Source of the DNA: Lachnospiraceae bacterium
Lineage (GTDB): Bacteria; Bacillota; Clostridia; Lachnospirales; Lachnospiraceae
Assembly (NCBI GenBank): GCA_022510565.1
Contig: JAFLTE010000002.1
Coordinates: 247,928-311,927 of the forward strand
Reading direction: 5' to 3'
Length of the DNA: 64,000 nt
Made by a program: the position numbers and the translations under genes. Positions 1-8,434 of this stretch are shown piece after piece; position 1 is the stretch's first letter, and each line of letters starts with the position of its first letter. The notes below the pieces were generated by a model. That model was not told where the DNA came from. It made no database searches and was given only the letters and a program-made list of their open reading frames with translations.

Positions 1-760
1 CCCTAAGAACCTCTCCCAAATCACAATCTTCTCTGTGCAGTTCGAAACCACTGCTGTCCATCTTCACATACTCGAACAAAAGCGTAATCAACTCATTCAT
101 TCTCATGGATTTATGATAGATTGTGTCCAGATACTCCTGCCGCTTGTCCCCCTGTACCAAGTCATCCGACAGTGCTTTACTGTAACTGCATAATGTAGTA
201 ATGGGTGTCTTAATATCATGAGCGATATCGGACAGTAACAGATTTCTCTCTCTTTCATAAGCAATCTGCTGCGCTTTTTCCTCCTCCATCAACTCATTAA
301 CTTTCTTAGACACTGTACGATAGTAGTAAAAAGCACCCACAAGATAAGGCAGAACACTCACAAAAATCAGGGCAAGGAACATTATGATAATCAGAAGTCG
401 GAGCACAACTCCCCGGAGTCCCGAAAACAGGGGAGAATCCACAGCAATTTGAAAGGAACCTCCCACATGTTGTCCGATGACACGCTGCGCATAACCACCC
501 AGTCCGTCCGGCAGGAAAGAAGTCATAACATATAATAACATTTGTAATATTAAAAGAACAGGGCTTCCTTTTGCCGTAACAGATACCTGCTGGTCAGCCA
601 GAATCGCTGACATTGTGGGGAGAATCAGACTGTTGTACAGGATACCGAGCGACTGTACCGAAACATAGATGAAGAGCATGGTAATCAGGAATCTGCCAAT
701 CAAAAACCACTTAAGAGACTTCTTTGTTTCATTCTTACTTTCGATTTCCATATACACCAT
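1..760 (-). CDS. Sensor histidine kinase, 3' end cut by window edge
   Basis: Reading the minus strand from an ATG at 760 gives an open frame to the window edge, so the C-terminal catalytic domain is missing here. It is not in the ORF track because it is open-ended. The translation shows a transmembrane segment near residues 17-40 (WFLIGRFLITMLFIYV), an extracytoplasmic stretch, a second hydrophobic segment (LLIIIMFLALIFVSVLPYLV) and then a dimerisation box, LLLSDIAHDIKTPITTL, with the phosphoacceptor His. It follows the response regulator by about 80 bp on the same strand, so it should be its cognate kinase. An AAGAGGG ribosome site lies only 1 nt before ATG 760 and 10 nt before ATG 751, so the true start may be 751. 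The signal sensed is unknown; with a DUF975 protein in the operon, envelope or peptide stress is a guess. Confidence 0.9.
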   Translation of the reverse strand, partial: MVYMEIESKNETKKSLKWFLIGRFLITMLFIYVSVQSLGILYNSLILPTMSAILADQQVSVTAKGSPVLLILQMLLYVMTSFLPDGLGGYAQRVIGQHVGGSFQIAVDSPLFSGLRGVVLRLLIIIMFLALIFVSVLPYLVGAFYYYRTVSKKVNELMEEEKAQQIAYERERNLLLSDIAHDIKTPITTLCSYSKALSDDLVQGDKRQEYLDTIYHKSMRMNELITLLFEYVKMDSSGFELHREDCDLGEVLR

Positions 761-840
761 GCCCTCTTTTCGCCGTTATCCACATAGTTAAACTTTGATT
801 TGATATAAAACCGTTATATAAAATTACTATTTAATACATG

Positions 841-1539
841 CTATTTTTCCATCCGATACCCCAATCCACGTATGGTCTTAATGTATTCTCTGCCGTCTGA
901 ATCCAATTTACTCCGCAGCTTAGAAATACATACCATAATGTTGTTGTCGGACACGAGGTATTCGTCGCCCCATCCCTGTTCATAGAGCTGCTGCTTGGTA
1001 AACACCTTGCCCGGTTCTTCCATAAAGAGCTTCATAATCCGAAACTCTACCGAGGTCAACTCAATCATCTCCTCCGCTCGATACAACAGACAAGCGTCCA
1101 AATCCAACCGCAGATCCTGAACTCTCAGCTCTTTAACTGCTTTGTCCTTATCCCTGCCGCCTCTTGCCCCAAGAGAGTAGAATCTTCGTATATTGGAATT
1201 TACCCGTGCTACCGCCTCCAGGGGCGCAAAGGGTTTGGTGATATAATCATCCGCGCCCATGTCTAAGCCTAATATCTTATCGGAATCAGTGTCCTTGGCA
1301 GACAACATGATAACCGGTATATTATCGTCTTCTCTGATATTTCGTAACACCCGATATCCATCCAATCCCGGCATCATTATATCCAGAATTACCAAGTCGG
1401 GTTTCTCTTTCCGAAGCTTTTCCATGGCTTCCACGCCGTCTGCCGCTTCCGTCACCTCATATCCGTCTTTTTCCAGATACAGGCGCAGCACATCCCGTAT
1501 CTCCGCCTCGTCGTCGGCGATTAAAATTTTATATCCCAT
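841..1539 (-). CDS. OmpR/PhoB-family response regulator (VanR-like)
   Basis: DNA-binding response regulator of 232 aa. The N-terminal receiver domain shows the acidic pair in LIADDEAE, the phosphoacceptor Asp in VILDIMMPGLDG, the Ser of MLSAKD and the Lys of ITKPFAP. The C-terminal half is an OmpR-type winged helix (LTSVEFRIMKLFMEEPGKVF, then TIRGLGYRME). The track starts at a GTG at 1557 that has no ribosome site. I prefer ATG 1539, which has AAAGGCAGG upstream and overlaps the stop of the DUF975 gene by 11 nt, implying translational coupling. It presumably takes phosphate from the kinase at 1-760 and may bind the TTAAG direct repeats before the DUF975 gene. Confidence 0.94.
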   Translation of the reverse strand: MGYKILIADDEAEIRDVLRLYLEKDGYEVTEAADGVEAMEKLRKEKPDLVILDIMMPGLDGYRVLRNIREDDNIPVIMLSAKDTDSDKILGLDMGADDYITKPFAPLEAVARVNSNIRRFYSLGARGGRDKDKAVKELRVQDLRLDLDACLLYRAEEMIELTSVEFRIMKLFMEEPGKVFTKQQLYEQGWGDEYLVSDNNIMVCISKLRSKLDSDGREYIKTIRGLGYRMEK

Positions 1540-2359
1540 CGTCGGCCTGCCTTTCACTCAGTCTGCAGTAAAGTGCTGCCTGCGTCAGATATTTGTAGGG
1601 ACCTACATAGAAGAGTTCTACCACACCACATGTTATTATTCCGAGAAGATGCCAAGGAATAAAGGAAAGGTCAAGTATGAACGCACGCCACTTTTCTCCA
1701 TGCATCATATCGCTGCTCAGACGAAGCGCCTCCTTGTAAGGCATATCCGGCTGTTTCGCCAGGATATATGGCACCATACGGTACTGATATTTCTTATAGA
1801 TACCGGGAATGATAAACAGACATGCCCATCCAAACACTCTAAGGTCCATTTGGAACATGGTTTTTACAATATTCTTATAGGAATGATCGAAGCCGTAGGC
1901 AACTTCTTTCACTTCCGCTTTATCCTCCACACTCTTAACCATGAAGCGGCACACGCCTACGCTGAAAGGGTTTTCCAATAGAGCTATACACGCATATACT
2001 ACTGCCCAGACGGCCAACACCACCAGTAGAATAACAACCGCTATTGTAACACCGTAAACGATTATCTGCACATCGCTCATCTCCTGCATTGAGTCTGCAA
2101 GAGTTTCCATCACTCCATTGACGATACCTTCCCCGGTTTGCGGTACAATCTCAGTAATCGGCTCTACTCCGTCCGCGTACTCAACCTGTGCATCCGCATT
2201 ACGGGTTATCACGACGGAAGATTGGGATGAGCCTGTGCTTGCAGAAGAACTAATTGACCCGTATATCATAATGGATAAAAGCACGACAAGCACAATCTTC
2301 CAATAGTTTCGCGCCAAGGCATCTTTCGCCCGCTGTTTTAATTCTTTTCTTGTCCACAT
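1529..2359 (-). CDS. DUF975 family membrane protein
   Basis: A 276-aa integral membrane protein. Its N-terminus MWTRKELKQRAKDALARNYW is characteristic of DUF975. Hydrophobic segments lie near residues 20-36, 95-130, 170-190 and 225-255. A polar Ser-rich loop of about 60 residues sits between the first two and is probably extracytoplasmic. It is the first gene of a three-gene operon with the response regulator and histidine kinase. The biochemical role of DUF975 proteins is not established; the operon suggests either the regulated target or an accessory sensor of the kinase. The ribosome site is AAGGAG before ATG 2359. Confidence 0.85.
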   Translation of the reverse strand: MWTRKELKQRAKDALARNYWKIVLVVLLSIMIYGSISSSASTGSSQSSVVITRNADAQVEYADGVEPITEIVPQTGEGIVNGVMETLADSMQEMSDVQIIVYGVTIAVVILLVVLAVWAVVYACIALLENPFSVGVCRFMVKSVEDKAEVKEVAYGFDHSYKNIVKTMFQMDLRVFGWACLFIIPGIYKKYQYRMVPYILAKQPDMPYKEALRLSSDMMHGEKWRAFILDLSFIPWHLLGIITCGVVELFYVGPYKYLTQAALYCRLSERQADDGI

Positions 2360-2439
2360 AATTATTTCTCCTTAACCTTACTGAGTTTCGTTGTTAAGGC
2401 TATCCTACCACCCATACCTTAAGCGAAAATCGGAGAACT

Positions 2440-2456
2440 CTTAACGAAACCTTAAA
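2440..2456 (-). promoter_or_regulatory. TTAAGG-N5-TTAAGA direct repeat upstream of the TCS operon
   Basis: On the minus strand two TTAAG(G/A) hexamers recur with an 11-bp period, about 85 bp before the DUF975 start. This is the layout OmpR-family regulators usually recognise. No clear -35 box accompanies it. A third TTAAGG lies about 24 bp downstream. An autoregulatory site is an inference. Confidence 0.4.
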
Positions 2457-2488
2457 GAAGAGTTGGCTCGGCACCCCATTGATAAGAA

Positions 2489-4246
2489 TCAGTCCGCCGA
2501 AAAATTCATATACCTTATATATAGTTCCTCGAAATCCGGCTGCTTCGCCAGATTAATACTGTCTATAGAAAAAATACTGCCTTCCAAGCTTTTTCCGTCA
2601 ATCTTGCCCTGCCACAAATCGCGTCCGATGCGGTAAGCGCCTTCAAGCGACGTATTACCCACCGCCTGGACACTGCCGCGCATATGCTCGGGAAGCAATC
2701 CTATGGCAAAAGCCGCCTCTACATCGAGATAGTGGCCGAATCCGCCCGCAAGAAAGACACGCTCGACTTTGTGCTCATGCAGCTTCGAATTGTTCTGCTG
2801 CTGTTCATTTGACTGAAGTTTATTCTGTCGCAGCTCATCCGTCTGCCCGAGCAGGATTTCCACACCCGCACGCACCGCCGCTTTCGCCATCTGCAGGGAA
2901 CGGATGTCAGCCTGTGTCAGGTAGAGCTTCTGCCCGCTCCTTCCTGATGTAAACCGATATTTTCCTTTGTCCGCAATCTGCGCCGATATTCCTTCGGTAA
3001 AGTATGGCTCCGCCAGCAGTCCACTCTCGTCCATAATCCCCTGTCGAAGAAGTTCTGCAATACACGCCACCATATCGCTTCCCACAATTCCCGCTCCCGC
3101 ACCGCCTTCGAATGCGGGGCCTGCCGCCGTTGCCGTGACAATCATATGCTTCCCGTCCGTAATTGCCATCTCACCGTTGGTTCCTAAATCAATCAGCAAT
3201 GCGGCTGCTTCTTGCTCGTCGGACTTTTTCCGTCTCACCAAATGCCGTAAGGATTCTTTCTCTAAATCATCTGTCAACAGACCACAGACATAGAGTCCGG
3301 CCACAATATCGCCGCCCACAAAAGCACTGATACACGGCACAAGCCATGCCTTAAAATCCCATGCAGGATGCACGAATTCCTGCAGGCCGCACTCTACCGG
3401 TGTAAAAGGACTGTGCCCCAGAGAAGACACATCATACCCCATCAAAAGGTGTTCCATCGTGGTATTTCCCGCAATGCACATACACCGGACAGATACCTCG
3501 TGATGTACGAACCTGTCCACACCATGTTCCAACACTTCTACAACCAATGCCTGCAGCTTGTCCCGATTCCCCTCGCACGATGCCTGAATCCGCGACAGCA
3601 CGTCAGCGCCATAACTTCTCTGGGGATTCATCTCACAGTAGGTGTCTATAATCCGTCCCGTTTCTATCTCCATAAGCTGCATGGCAATGGTAGTTGTTCC
3701 CAAATCAACAGCAATCATAACATTCGCAATCTTATTATCCATTACGTCCGTTACTCTATCATCATTCCAATCCGATACATTGATGGACGGTACTGTATCT
3801 ATATTAGATTCCATAACGCCCGATTTGTGATATACAGTTTGACCATTCGATTGACTTGTATAGTCAACACTTCCCGTCACATCTATCATATCCGATATGA
3901 TAGCAATCTCCGGTGCGTCTATCGTGCATAATTTTATTACACAATCGCTTTTCGGTTTGGCAAGACACGCAAGCCGATACCCCTGACGCAATTCCTCCGG
4001 TTCCAGTACGCTTCGCTCCAGACCTGTGGGCATAGTCGCACCCTGCAGAAACTGTACCCTGCATCGTCCGCAATCCCCTCTTCCGCCACAGAAACTGCCG
4101 CTTATCATATTATTTGCCAACAAAGTTGACATGAGTGTCATAGACGTATCGTGCGTCAGAATTGCAGATTTCTCACTTAAATCGTCAAGTCCGTTATTCA
4201 ATTTATCGTTTTCTACAACGACCGTTATTTTAATTTTTTCAGACAA
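2489..4246 (-). CDS. ASKHA-domain ferredoxin protein, corrinoid-activator (RACo)-like, DUF4445
   Basis: A 585-aa protein with an N-terminal [2Fe-2S] domain (Cys pattern FCGGRGDCGRC, then LACLAK) and a large ASKHA ATPase domain (VDLGTTTIAMQL near the middle, LIDLGTNGEMA, VFLAGGFGHYLD). Family members use ATP to drive reductive reactivation of corrinoid proteins of methyltransferase systems; some are annotated only as DUF4445. No methyltransferase or corrinoid protein lies nearby, so the partner is unknown. The track starts at a TTG (4279). I prefer TTG 4246, nine nt after an AAGGAG that lies within the upstream DUF4250 gene. It overlaps that stop codon, giving translational coupling. The product then begins MSEKIKITVV. 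Confidence 0.85.
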   Translation of the reverse strand: MSEKIKITVVVENDKLNNGLDDLSEKSAILTHDTSMTLMSTLLANNMISGSFCGGRGDCGRCRVQFLQGATMPTGLERSVLEPEELRQGYRLACLAKPKSDCVIKLCTIDAPEIAIISDMIDVTGSVDYTSQSNGQTVYHKSGVMESNIDTVPSINVSDWNDDRVTDVMDNKIANVMIAVDLGTTTIAMQLMEIETGRIIDTYCEMNPQRSYGADVLSRIQASCEGNRDKLQALVVEVLEHGVDRFVHHEVSVRCMCIAGNTTMEHLLMGYDVSSLGHSPFTPVECGLQEFVHPAWDFKAWLVPCISAFVGGDIVAGLYVCGLLTDDLEKESLRHLVRRKKSDEQEAAALLIDLGTNGEMAITDGKHMIVTATAAGPAFEGGAGAGIVGSDMVACIAELLRQGIMDESGLLAEPYFTEGISAQIADKGKYRFTSGRSGQKLYLTQADIRSLQMAKAAVRAGVEILLGQTDELRQNKLQSNEQQQNNSKLHEHKVERVFLAGGFGHYLDVEAAFAIGLLPEHMRGSVQAVGNTSLEGAYRIGRDLWQGKIDGKSLEGSIFSIDSINLAKQPDFEELYIRYMNFSAD

Positions 4247-4412
4247 ACTGATTTTTCTCCTTGTCGTAATGATAATCAATACTTGACAGTTTATCCTCTA
4301 TCTCTGCACGGTCTGTATCCAGATCGTCGCAGAGTGCGTCTAAGTTGGTATAGTAGTCACGCAGTTTCAGGTTAATAAAACTCAATAGCGTAACAGGGTC
4401 TTTCGGAATCAT
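4239..4412 (-). CDS. DUF4250 domain-containing small protein
   Basis: A 57-aa gene too short for the ORF track. The translation starts MIPKDPVTLLSFINLKLRDY and ends DKEKNQFV, matching the DUF4250 pattern of a PKDP..LLS..N.KLRD start followed by an acidic helix with repeated Asp/Glu. AAAGGCGG precedes ATG 4412. It sits 29 nt after the S66-like peptidase gene and its last codons overlap the start of the ASKHA gene, so all three appear to form one operon. DUF4250 has no known function. It is small, acidic and cytoplasmic, with no membrane segment. Confidence 0.85.
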   Translation of the reverse strand: MIPKDPVTLLSFINLKLRDYYTNLDALCDDLDTDRAEIEDKLSSIDYHYDKEKNQFV

Positions 4413-4441
4413 AAAAAACCGCCTTTCTTAATTTTCTGCTG

Positions 4442-5464
4442 TCATTCCATCGACATCTCCACACTGTAGTTTGCGCCGTCACTTACAAGCTGTGCCATAC
4501 TGCCGCAGACGATCGGCATCATGGGGGACAGGTGTCCGATATCCACATCCATTACCACCGGCACATTGTATTTCCTGATTACCTCGTATACCGCCTGATA
4601 CTGGTCAAGCCCCATCATTTCCTGTCCGTGGCAAAGCGGTCTGCCGATGATAAAGCCGCTGCAATGCTTAAACCATCCGGCATGTTCCATCTGCCACATA
4701 GCACGCCTAATGGACATCACATTCAAATCGCAGGATTCAAGAAACCAGAGTATACCGTCATTCTTATATCGCTCCGTATAATCGGTAACTTTATCGTACT
4801 TCGTTCCAAGCAGATTCACCAGACAATCCATGCAGCCACCCAGCAGACGGCCGGAAAGGGTAAGAGGGGTGTCGGGAATATTCCGAATTACGGATGGCTC
4901 CGTAACATTATAAGGCAGTAACGGATGTTCTTCATCCTTCAGCCATTCTTTTTCCCACTTATCATATCCCTCGAACCGTAGGGATTTTCCTGTCAAAAGG
5001 TCCATCGCATCCTGAATGGATTTGTGCCATGGCTCCATACCGAAAGCGGACGCGCAGGGTCCGTAAATGGATGCAGTGTCACACAGAGTTGTCAGCAGGA
5101 AGGTCATATTCGTGTTATCCGAAAAGCCCATATACCATTTAGGAGACGCCTGTCTTATTTTCTCAAAATCCACGAAGTCCAGTGTCTCACACATCAGTTC
5201 CCCGCCGCCACAGGAGATGATACAGTCATTCTCTGCGCTGCAGTAATATTCCGTCAATTCCGCACCGCACTTCTCCGGGGTATTACTGATACCAATTCCC
5301 TCCTGCGCATAGCAGTTGGGACCCAGCTGCAGTTTGTAACCCTGCTCCTTCCATTTGCGCTGCGCATTATTAAAAGCGCTCGTATAAGGCTCGGTCGCAC
5401 ACCCGAAGGAGGGTGCCACAAAGCCGATTGTTCCGTTTGGGGCTAAAAATTCTGGATATCTCAT
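4442..5464 (-). CDS. S66 family peptidase-like protein (LD-carboxypeptidase/MccF fold)
   Basis: A 340-aa protein that follows the S66 layout. It begins with NGTIGFVAPSFG, then ENDCIISCGGGELMCETL, PKWYMGFSDNTNMTFLL, FLESCDLNVMSIRRAMWQM and VDIGHLSPMMPIVCG. The family cleaves L,D-peptide bonds in muropeptides or hydrolyses microcin-type peptide nucleotides, using Ser-Glu-His. The Glu (FLES) and His (IGHLSP) positions are visible. The usual nucleophile motif GG.nS is GGELM here, so the Ser appears replaced by Met, followed by Cys. It may be inactive, use Cys, or have another substrate. It is the first gene of an operon with DUF4250 and the ASKHA protein, behind its own promoter. Confidence 0.8.
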   Translation of the reverse strand: MRYPEFLAPNGTIGFVAPSFGCATEPYTSAFNNAQRKWKEQGYKLQLGPNCYAQEGIGISNTPEKCGAELTEYYCSAENDCIISCGGGELMCETLDFVDFEKIRQASPKWYMGFSDNTNMTFLLTTLCDTASIYGPCASAFGMEPWHKSIQDAMDLLTGKSLRFEGYDKWEKEWLKDEEHPLLPYNVTEPSVIRNIPDTPLTLSGRLLGGCMDCLVNLLGTKYDKVTDYTERYKNDGILWFLESCDLNVMSIRRAMWQMEHAGWFKHCSGFIIGRPLCHGQEMMGLDQYQAVYEVIRKYNVPVVMDVDIGHLSPMMPIVCGSMAQLVSDGANYSVEMSME

Positions 5465-5546
5465 AATGATTCTTCCTTTCTGTTCTCAATATATAAAGAA
5501 ATTTCCTCCATATAATTATAAACAAAATCTCCTATTTACCATGAAA

Positions 5547-5575
5547 ATTATAACATATCCCCACTTATGCAACAA
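5547..5575 (-). promoter_or_regulatory. Sigma-A promoter of the S66 peptidase operon
   Basis: On the minus strand TTGTTG (5570-5575), a 17-bp spacer and TATAAT (5547-5552). It lies about 80 bp before the S66-like gene and directly after the clpB terminator hairpin. Confidence 0.65.
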
Positions 5576-5597
5576 GCCGGACACATCTGTGTCCGGC
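5576..5597 (-). terminator. Hairpin downstream of clpB
   Basis: Perfect 9-bp stem GCCGGACAC / GTGTCCGGC with a 4-nt loop, 80 bp after the clpB stop. On the minus strand it is followed by TTGTTG rather than a clean T-run, so termination may be imperfect. Confidence 0.55.
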
Positions 5598-5676
5598 TCG
5601 TACTTTACAATATTCTCCATAACCTTTCCGCCATCCGATACTTTTGCCTCTACCCGATGTACCTGCATCACTGCCC

Positions 5677-8259
5677 CTACTTTCTGGCGGCTGACAGCTT
5701 GGAATCTTCCACTTTAATCAGTATCGTATCCTTGGCTGCCACCTCGTCCGCGAGAATCAGCTTCGCAGACAGAGTTTCCACATATTTCTGAATATACCTC
5801 TTCAAAGGTCTGGCACCGTATACAGGGTCGTAAGCCTGTTCCACGATAAACCGCTCCGCCTCATCGGTCAGCTCTATCCTAAGTTCCCTGTCGGAAAGCC
5901 GTCTGTTCAGGTCATTCACAATCAAGCGGATGATACCGCCGATATTGTCTCTCGTCAGAGGCTTAAACAGAATGGTTTCGTCCAGACGGTTCAGGAATTC
6001 CGGGCGGAAATGATTTCGTAAATCTCCCATCACCAACTCTTCCGCTTCTGATTTAATATTGCCCTCTTCGTCAATGCCGTCCAACAGATAGCCCGCGCCG
6101 ATATTCGAGGTCATAATCAGAATAGTATTTTTAAAATCTACCGTTCTGCCTTGAGAATCCGTGATTCGTCCGTCGTCCAACACCTGCAAAAGTACGTTGA
6201 ACACATCAGGATGAGCTTTTTCAATCTCGTCAAACAACACAACCGAGTACGGTTTTCTTCTGACCGCTTCGGTCAATTGTCCGCCCTCTTCGTATCCCAC
6301 ATATCCGGGAGGCGCTCCAATCAGTCTGGAAACCGAGTATTTCTCCATATATTCGCTCATATCGATGCGTACCATGTTATTTTCGTCGTCAAAGAGAGCG
6401 GCTGCAAGCGACTTGGCAAGTTCCGTCTTACCCACACCGGTGGGTCCTAAGAACAGGAAAGAGCCAATCGGCTTGGTGGGGTCTTTGATGCCCGCCTTGG
6501 AGCGGATGATGGCTTCCGTCACCTTCGTCACGCCCTCGTCCTGCCCAATCACACGCCTGTGCAGTTCATCATCCAAATGAAGTGTCTTATTGCGCTCGCT
6601 CTCCGTCAGCTTAGACACCGGTATACCCGTCCATCGTGATATAATCTTGGCAATCTCCTCATCGGAAACACTCTCATGTACAAGCGAAAGGTCTTTTTGC
6701 TTAATTTGCTCTTCTTCAATTTCTAACTGCTGCTTAAGTGCAGGCAGTCTGCCATAGCTTAATTCCGCTGCCTTCTCATAATCACCGTCGCGCTGGGCAA
6801 TTTGAATCTGACTATTGACATCGTCGATTTCCTCACGAATTTTGGACAGTTTTTCAACAGATGCCTTTTCATTCTCCCACTGCGCCATGCGGTTTATGAG
6901 TTCTTCCTTGAGCTCCGCCAGTTCCTTCTGCAACTGCGCCAGACGCTCTCCGCTTAAGCGGTCATCCTCTTTTTTTAGGGCAGTCTCCTCAATCTCCAAC
7001 TGCATGACCTTGCGCTGCAGCCCGTCCAGTTCCGTAGGCATGGAATCCAGCTCCGTCTTAATCAGCGCACACGCCTCATCCACCAGGTCGATTGCCTTAT
7101 CCGGCAGGAATCTGTCTGAAATATAGCGATTGGACAGCACCGCCGCGCTGACTAACGCATTGTCCATAATCTTCACACCGTGGAAAACCTCATAACGCTC
7201 TTTTAACCCACGCAGGATGGAAATTGTGTCCTCCACCGTCGGCTCCTCCACCATCACAGGCTGGAAACGCCGCTCCAAAGCCGCGTCTTTCTCGATGTAC
7301 TGACGGTATTCATCCAGTGTCGTTGCGCCGATACAGTGCAATTCGCCCCTCGCCAGCATAGGCTTAAGCATGTTGCCGGCATCCATGGCGCCGTCGGTCT
7401 TACCCGCACCCACGATGGTGTGCAGCTCATCAATGAACAGGATAATCTGTCCGTCGCTGTTTTTCACATCGTCAAGCACCGCTTTCAGACGCTCCTCGAA
7501 CTCGCCCCGGTACTTGGCTCCCGCCACCAGCGCACCCATATCCAAGGCAAAAATCTTCTTATCCTTCAGCCCCTCCGGCACGTCGCCGCGGACAATACGC
7601 TGCGCCAGCCCTTCCGCGACCGCCGTCTTTCCCACGCCCGGCTCACCGATCAGGACCGGGTTATTCTTCGTTTTTCTGGACAAAATGCGGATAACATTGC
7701 GAATCTCGCCGTCTCTGCCTATCACAGGGTCCAACTTCTGATTTCTCGCCCGCTCTACAAGGTCCTGTCCGTATTTCTCCAGCGTATCATAAGTCGCTTC
7801 CGGATTGTCGCTTGTCACTCTCTGATTACCCCTAACCGTGGACAAAGCCTGCAGAAACCGCTCTCTTGTGATGCCGAACTCCCGAAAGATTTCTTTAATC
7901 TCCTTATTCGGGCTTTTTAACATAGCAAGGAAAAGGTGCTCCACGGACACGTACTCATCGCCGAGCTGCTTCGCCTCGTCCTCCGCTGTAATCAGTACTT
8001 TATTGAGGTCCTGACCGATATAAATCTGCCCGCCCTGCACTTTGACGCGTTTCTTAAGTCCCTGTTCCACGCGGTTTAAGAAATACTCTTTCTGTATTTC
8101 CATCTTTTCAATCAATTTTAAAATCAGGCTGTCATCGATGGTGAGCAGGCTGTAAAGCAAATGTTCCTGCTCAATCTCCTGATTGCCGTATTCGTATGCC
8201 AGTTTCTCACATTGTTCCACTGCCTGTATGGATTTCCGGGTAAATTTCGTTAAATTCAT
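5677..8259 (-). CDS. clpB: ATP-dependent chaperone ClpB
   Basis: An 860-aa Hsp100 disaggregase of standard length. The Clp N-domain repeats occupy roughly residues 1-145. NBD1 carries Walker A GEPGVGKT and Walker [11 protein letters not shown] charged coiled-coil middle domain spans about 400-530 and distinguishes ClpB from ClpC. NBD2 carries GPTGVGKT and [14 protein letters not shown]. It rescues aggregated proteins with the DnaK system. It is monocistronic: a CIRCE-overlapped promoter lies upstream and a hairpin downstream. The ribosome site is GGAGGAG just before ATG 8259. Regulation by HrcA is inferred from the CIRCE element. Confidence 0.97.
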   Translation of the reverse strand: MNLTKFTRKSIQAVEQCEKLAYEYGNQEIEQEHLLYSLLTIDDSLILKLIEKMEIQKEYFLNRVEQGLKKRVKVQGGQIYIGQDLNKVLITAEDEAKQLGDEYVSVEHLFLAMLKSPNKEIKEIFREFGITRERFLQALSTVRGNQRVTSDNPEATYDTLEKYGQDLVERARNQKLDPVIGRDGEIRNVIRILSRKTKNNPVLIGEPGVGKTAVAEGLAQRIVRGDVPEGLKDKKIFALDMGALVAGAKYRGEFEERLKAVLDDVKNSDGQIILFIDELHTIVGAGKTDGAMDAGNMLKPMLARGELHCIGATTLDEYRQYIEKDAALERRFQPVMVEEPTVEDTISILRGLKERYEVFHGVKIMDNALVSAAVLSNRYISDRFLPDKAIDLVDEACALIKTELDSMPTELDGLQRKVMQLEIEETALKKEDDRLSGERLAQLQKELAELKEELINRMAQWENEKASVEKLSKIREEIDDVNSQIQIAQRDGDYEKAAELSYGRLPALKQQLEIEEEQIKQKDLSLVHESVSDEEIAKIISRWTGIPVSKLTESERNKTLHLDDELHRRVIGQDEGVTKVTEAIIRSKAGIKDPTKPIGSFLFLGPTGVGKTELAKSLAAALFDDENNMVRIDMSEYMEKYSVSRLIGAPPGYVGYEEGGQLTEAVRRKPYSVVLFDEIEKAHPDVFNVLLQVLDDGRITDSQGRTVDFKNTILIMTSNIGAGYLLDGIDEEGNIKSEAEELVMGDLRNHFRPEFLNRLDETILFKPLTRDNIGGIIRLIVNDLNRRLSDRELRIELTDEAERFIVEQAYDPVYGARPLKRYIQKYVETLSAKLILADEVAAKDTILIKVEDSKLSAARK

Positions 8260-8326
8260 AATGCTCCTCCTCTCCGAAGCACAACAAACAGTTGTGATAC
8301 ATTATGTTTGTTCTAGTTCTGGTATA

Positions 8327-8355
8327 ACAATACGACTTTTTGTTAGCACTGTCAA
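8327..8355 (-). promoter_or_regulatory. clpB sigma-A promoter
   Basis: TTGACA (8350-8355), 17-bp spacer, TATTGT (8327-8332) on the minus strand, about 70 bp upstream of the clpB start. The -35 box is embedded in the CIRCE element. Confidence 0.75.
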
Positions 8356-8369
8356 TAGATGAGTGCTAA
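8343..8369 (-). promoter_or_regulatory. CIRCE operator (HrcA site)
   Basis: TTAGCACT(G)-N9-GAGTGCTAA, the CIRCE consensus with one mismatch in the left arm on the plus strand. It covers the clpB -35 region, where bound HrcA would block RNA polymerase. HrcA itself is not in this window. Confidence 0.9.
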
Positions 8370-8389
8370 AATTTTCAGAAAATTTATAA

Positions 8390-8422
8390 ATAGGCACCAA
8401 TACTTAAAAGTATGGTGCCTAT
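8390..8422 (-). terminator. Terminator after the glycosyltransferase-like gene
   Basis: Long stem with 9-bp outer arms ATAGGCACC / GGTGCCTAT and an inner AATACTT/AGTAT pairing, 12 bp after the stop at 8435. An AT-rich tract follows on the minus strand. It separates this operon from clpB. Confidence 0.7.
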
Positions 8423-8434
8423 CACATGCCTTCT

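Noticed and set aside
1259-1981. 240-aa plus-strand ORF
   Set aside because: Antisense to the response regulator and DUF975 genes, both with clear protein motifs; codon pattern of a shadow.
5516-5668. 50-aa minus-strand ORF after clpB (MQVHRVEAKVSDGG...)
   Set aside because: It runs through the clpB hairpin and the promoter of the next operon and has no ribosome site, although the frame is open.
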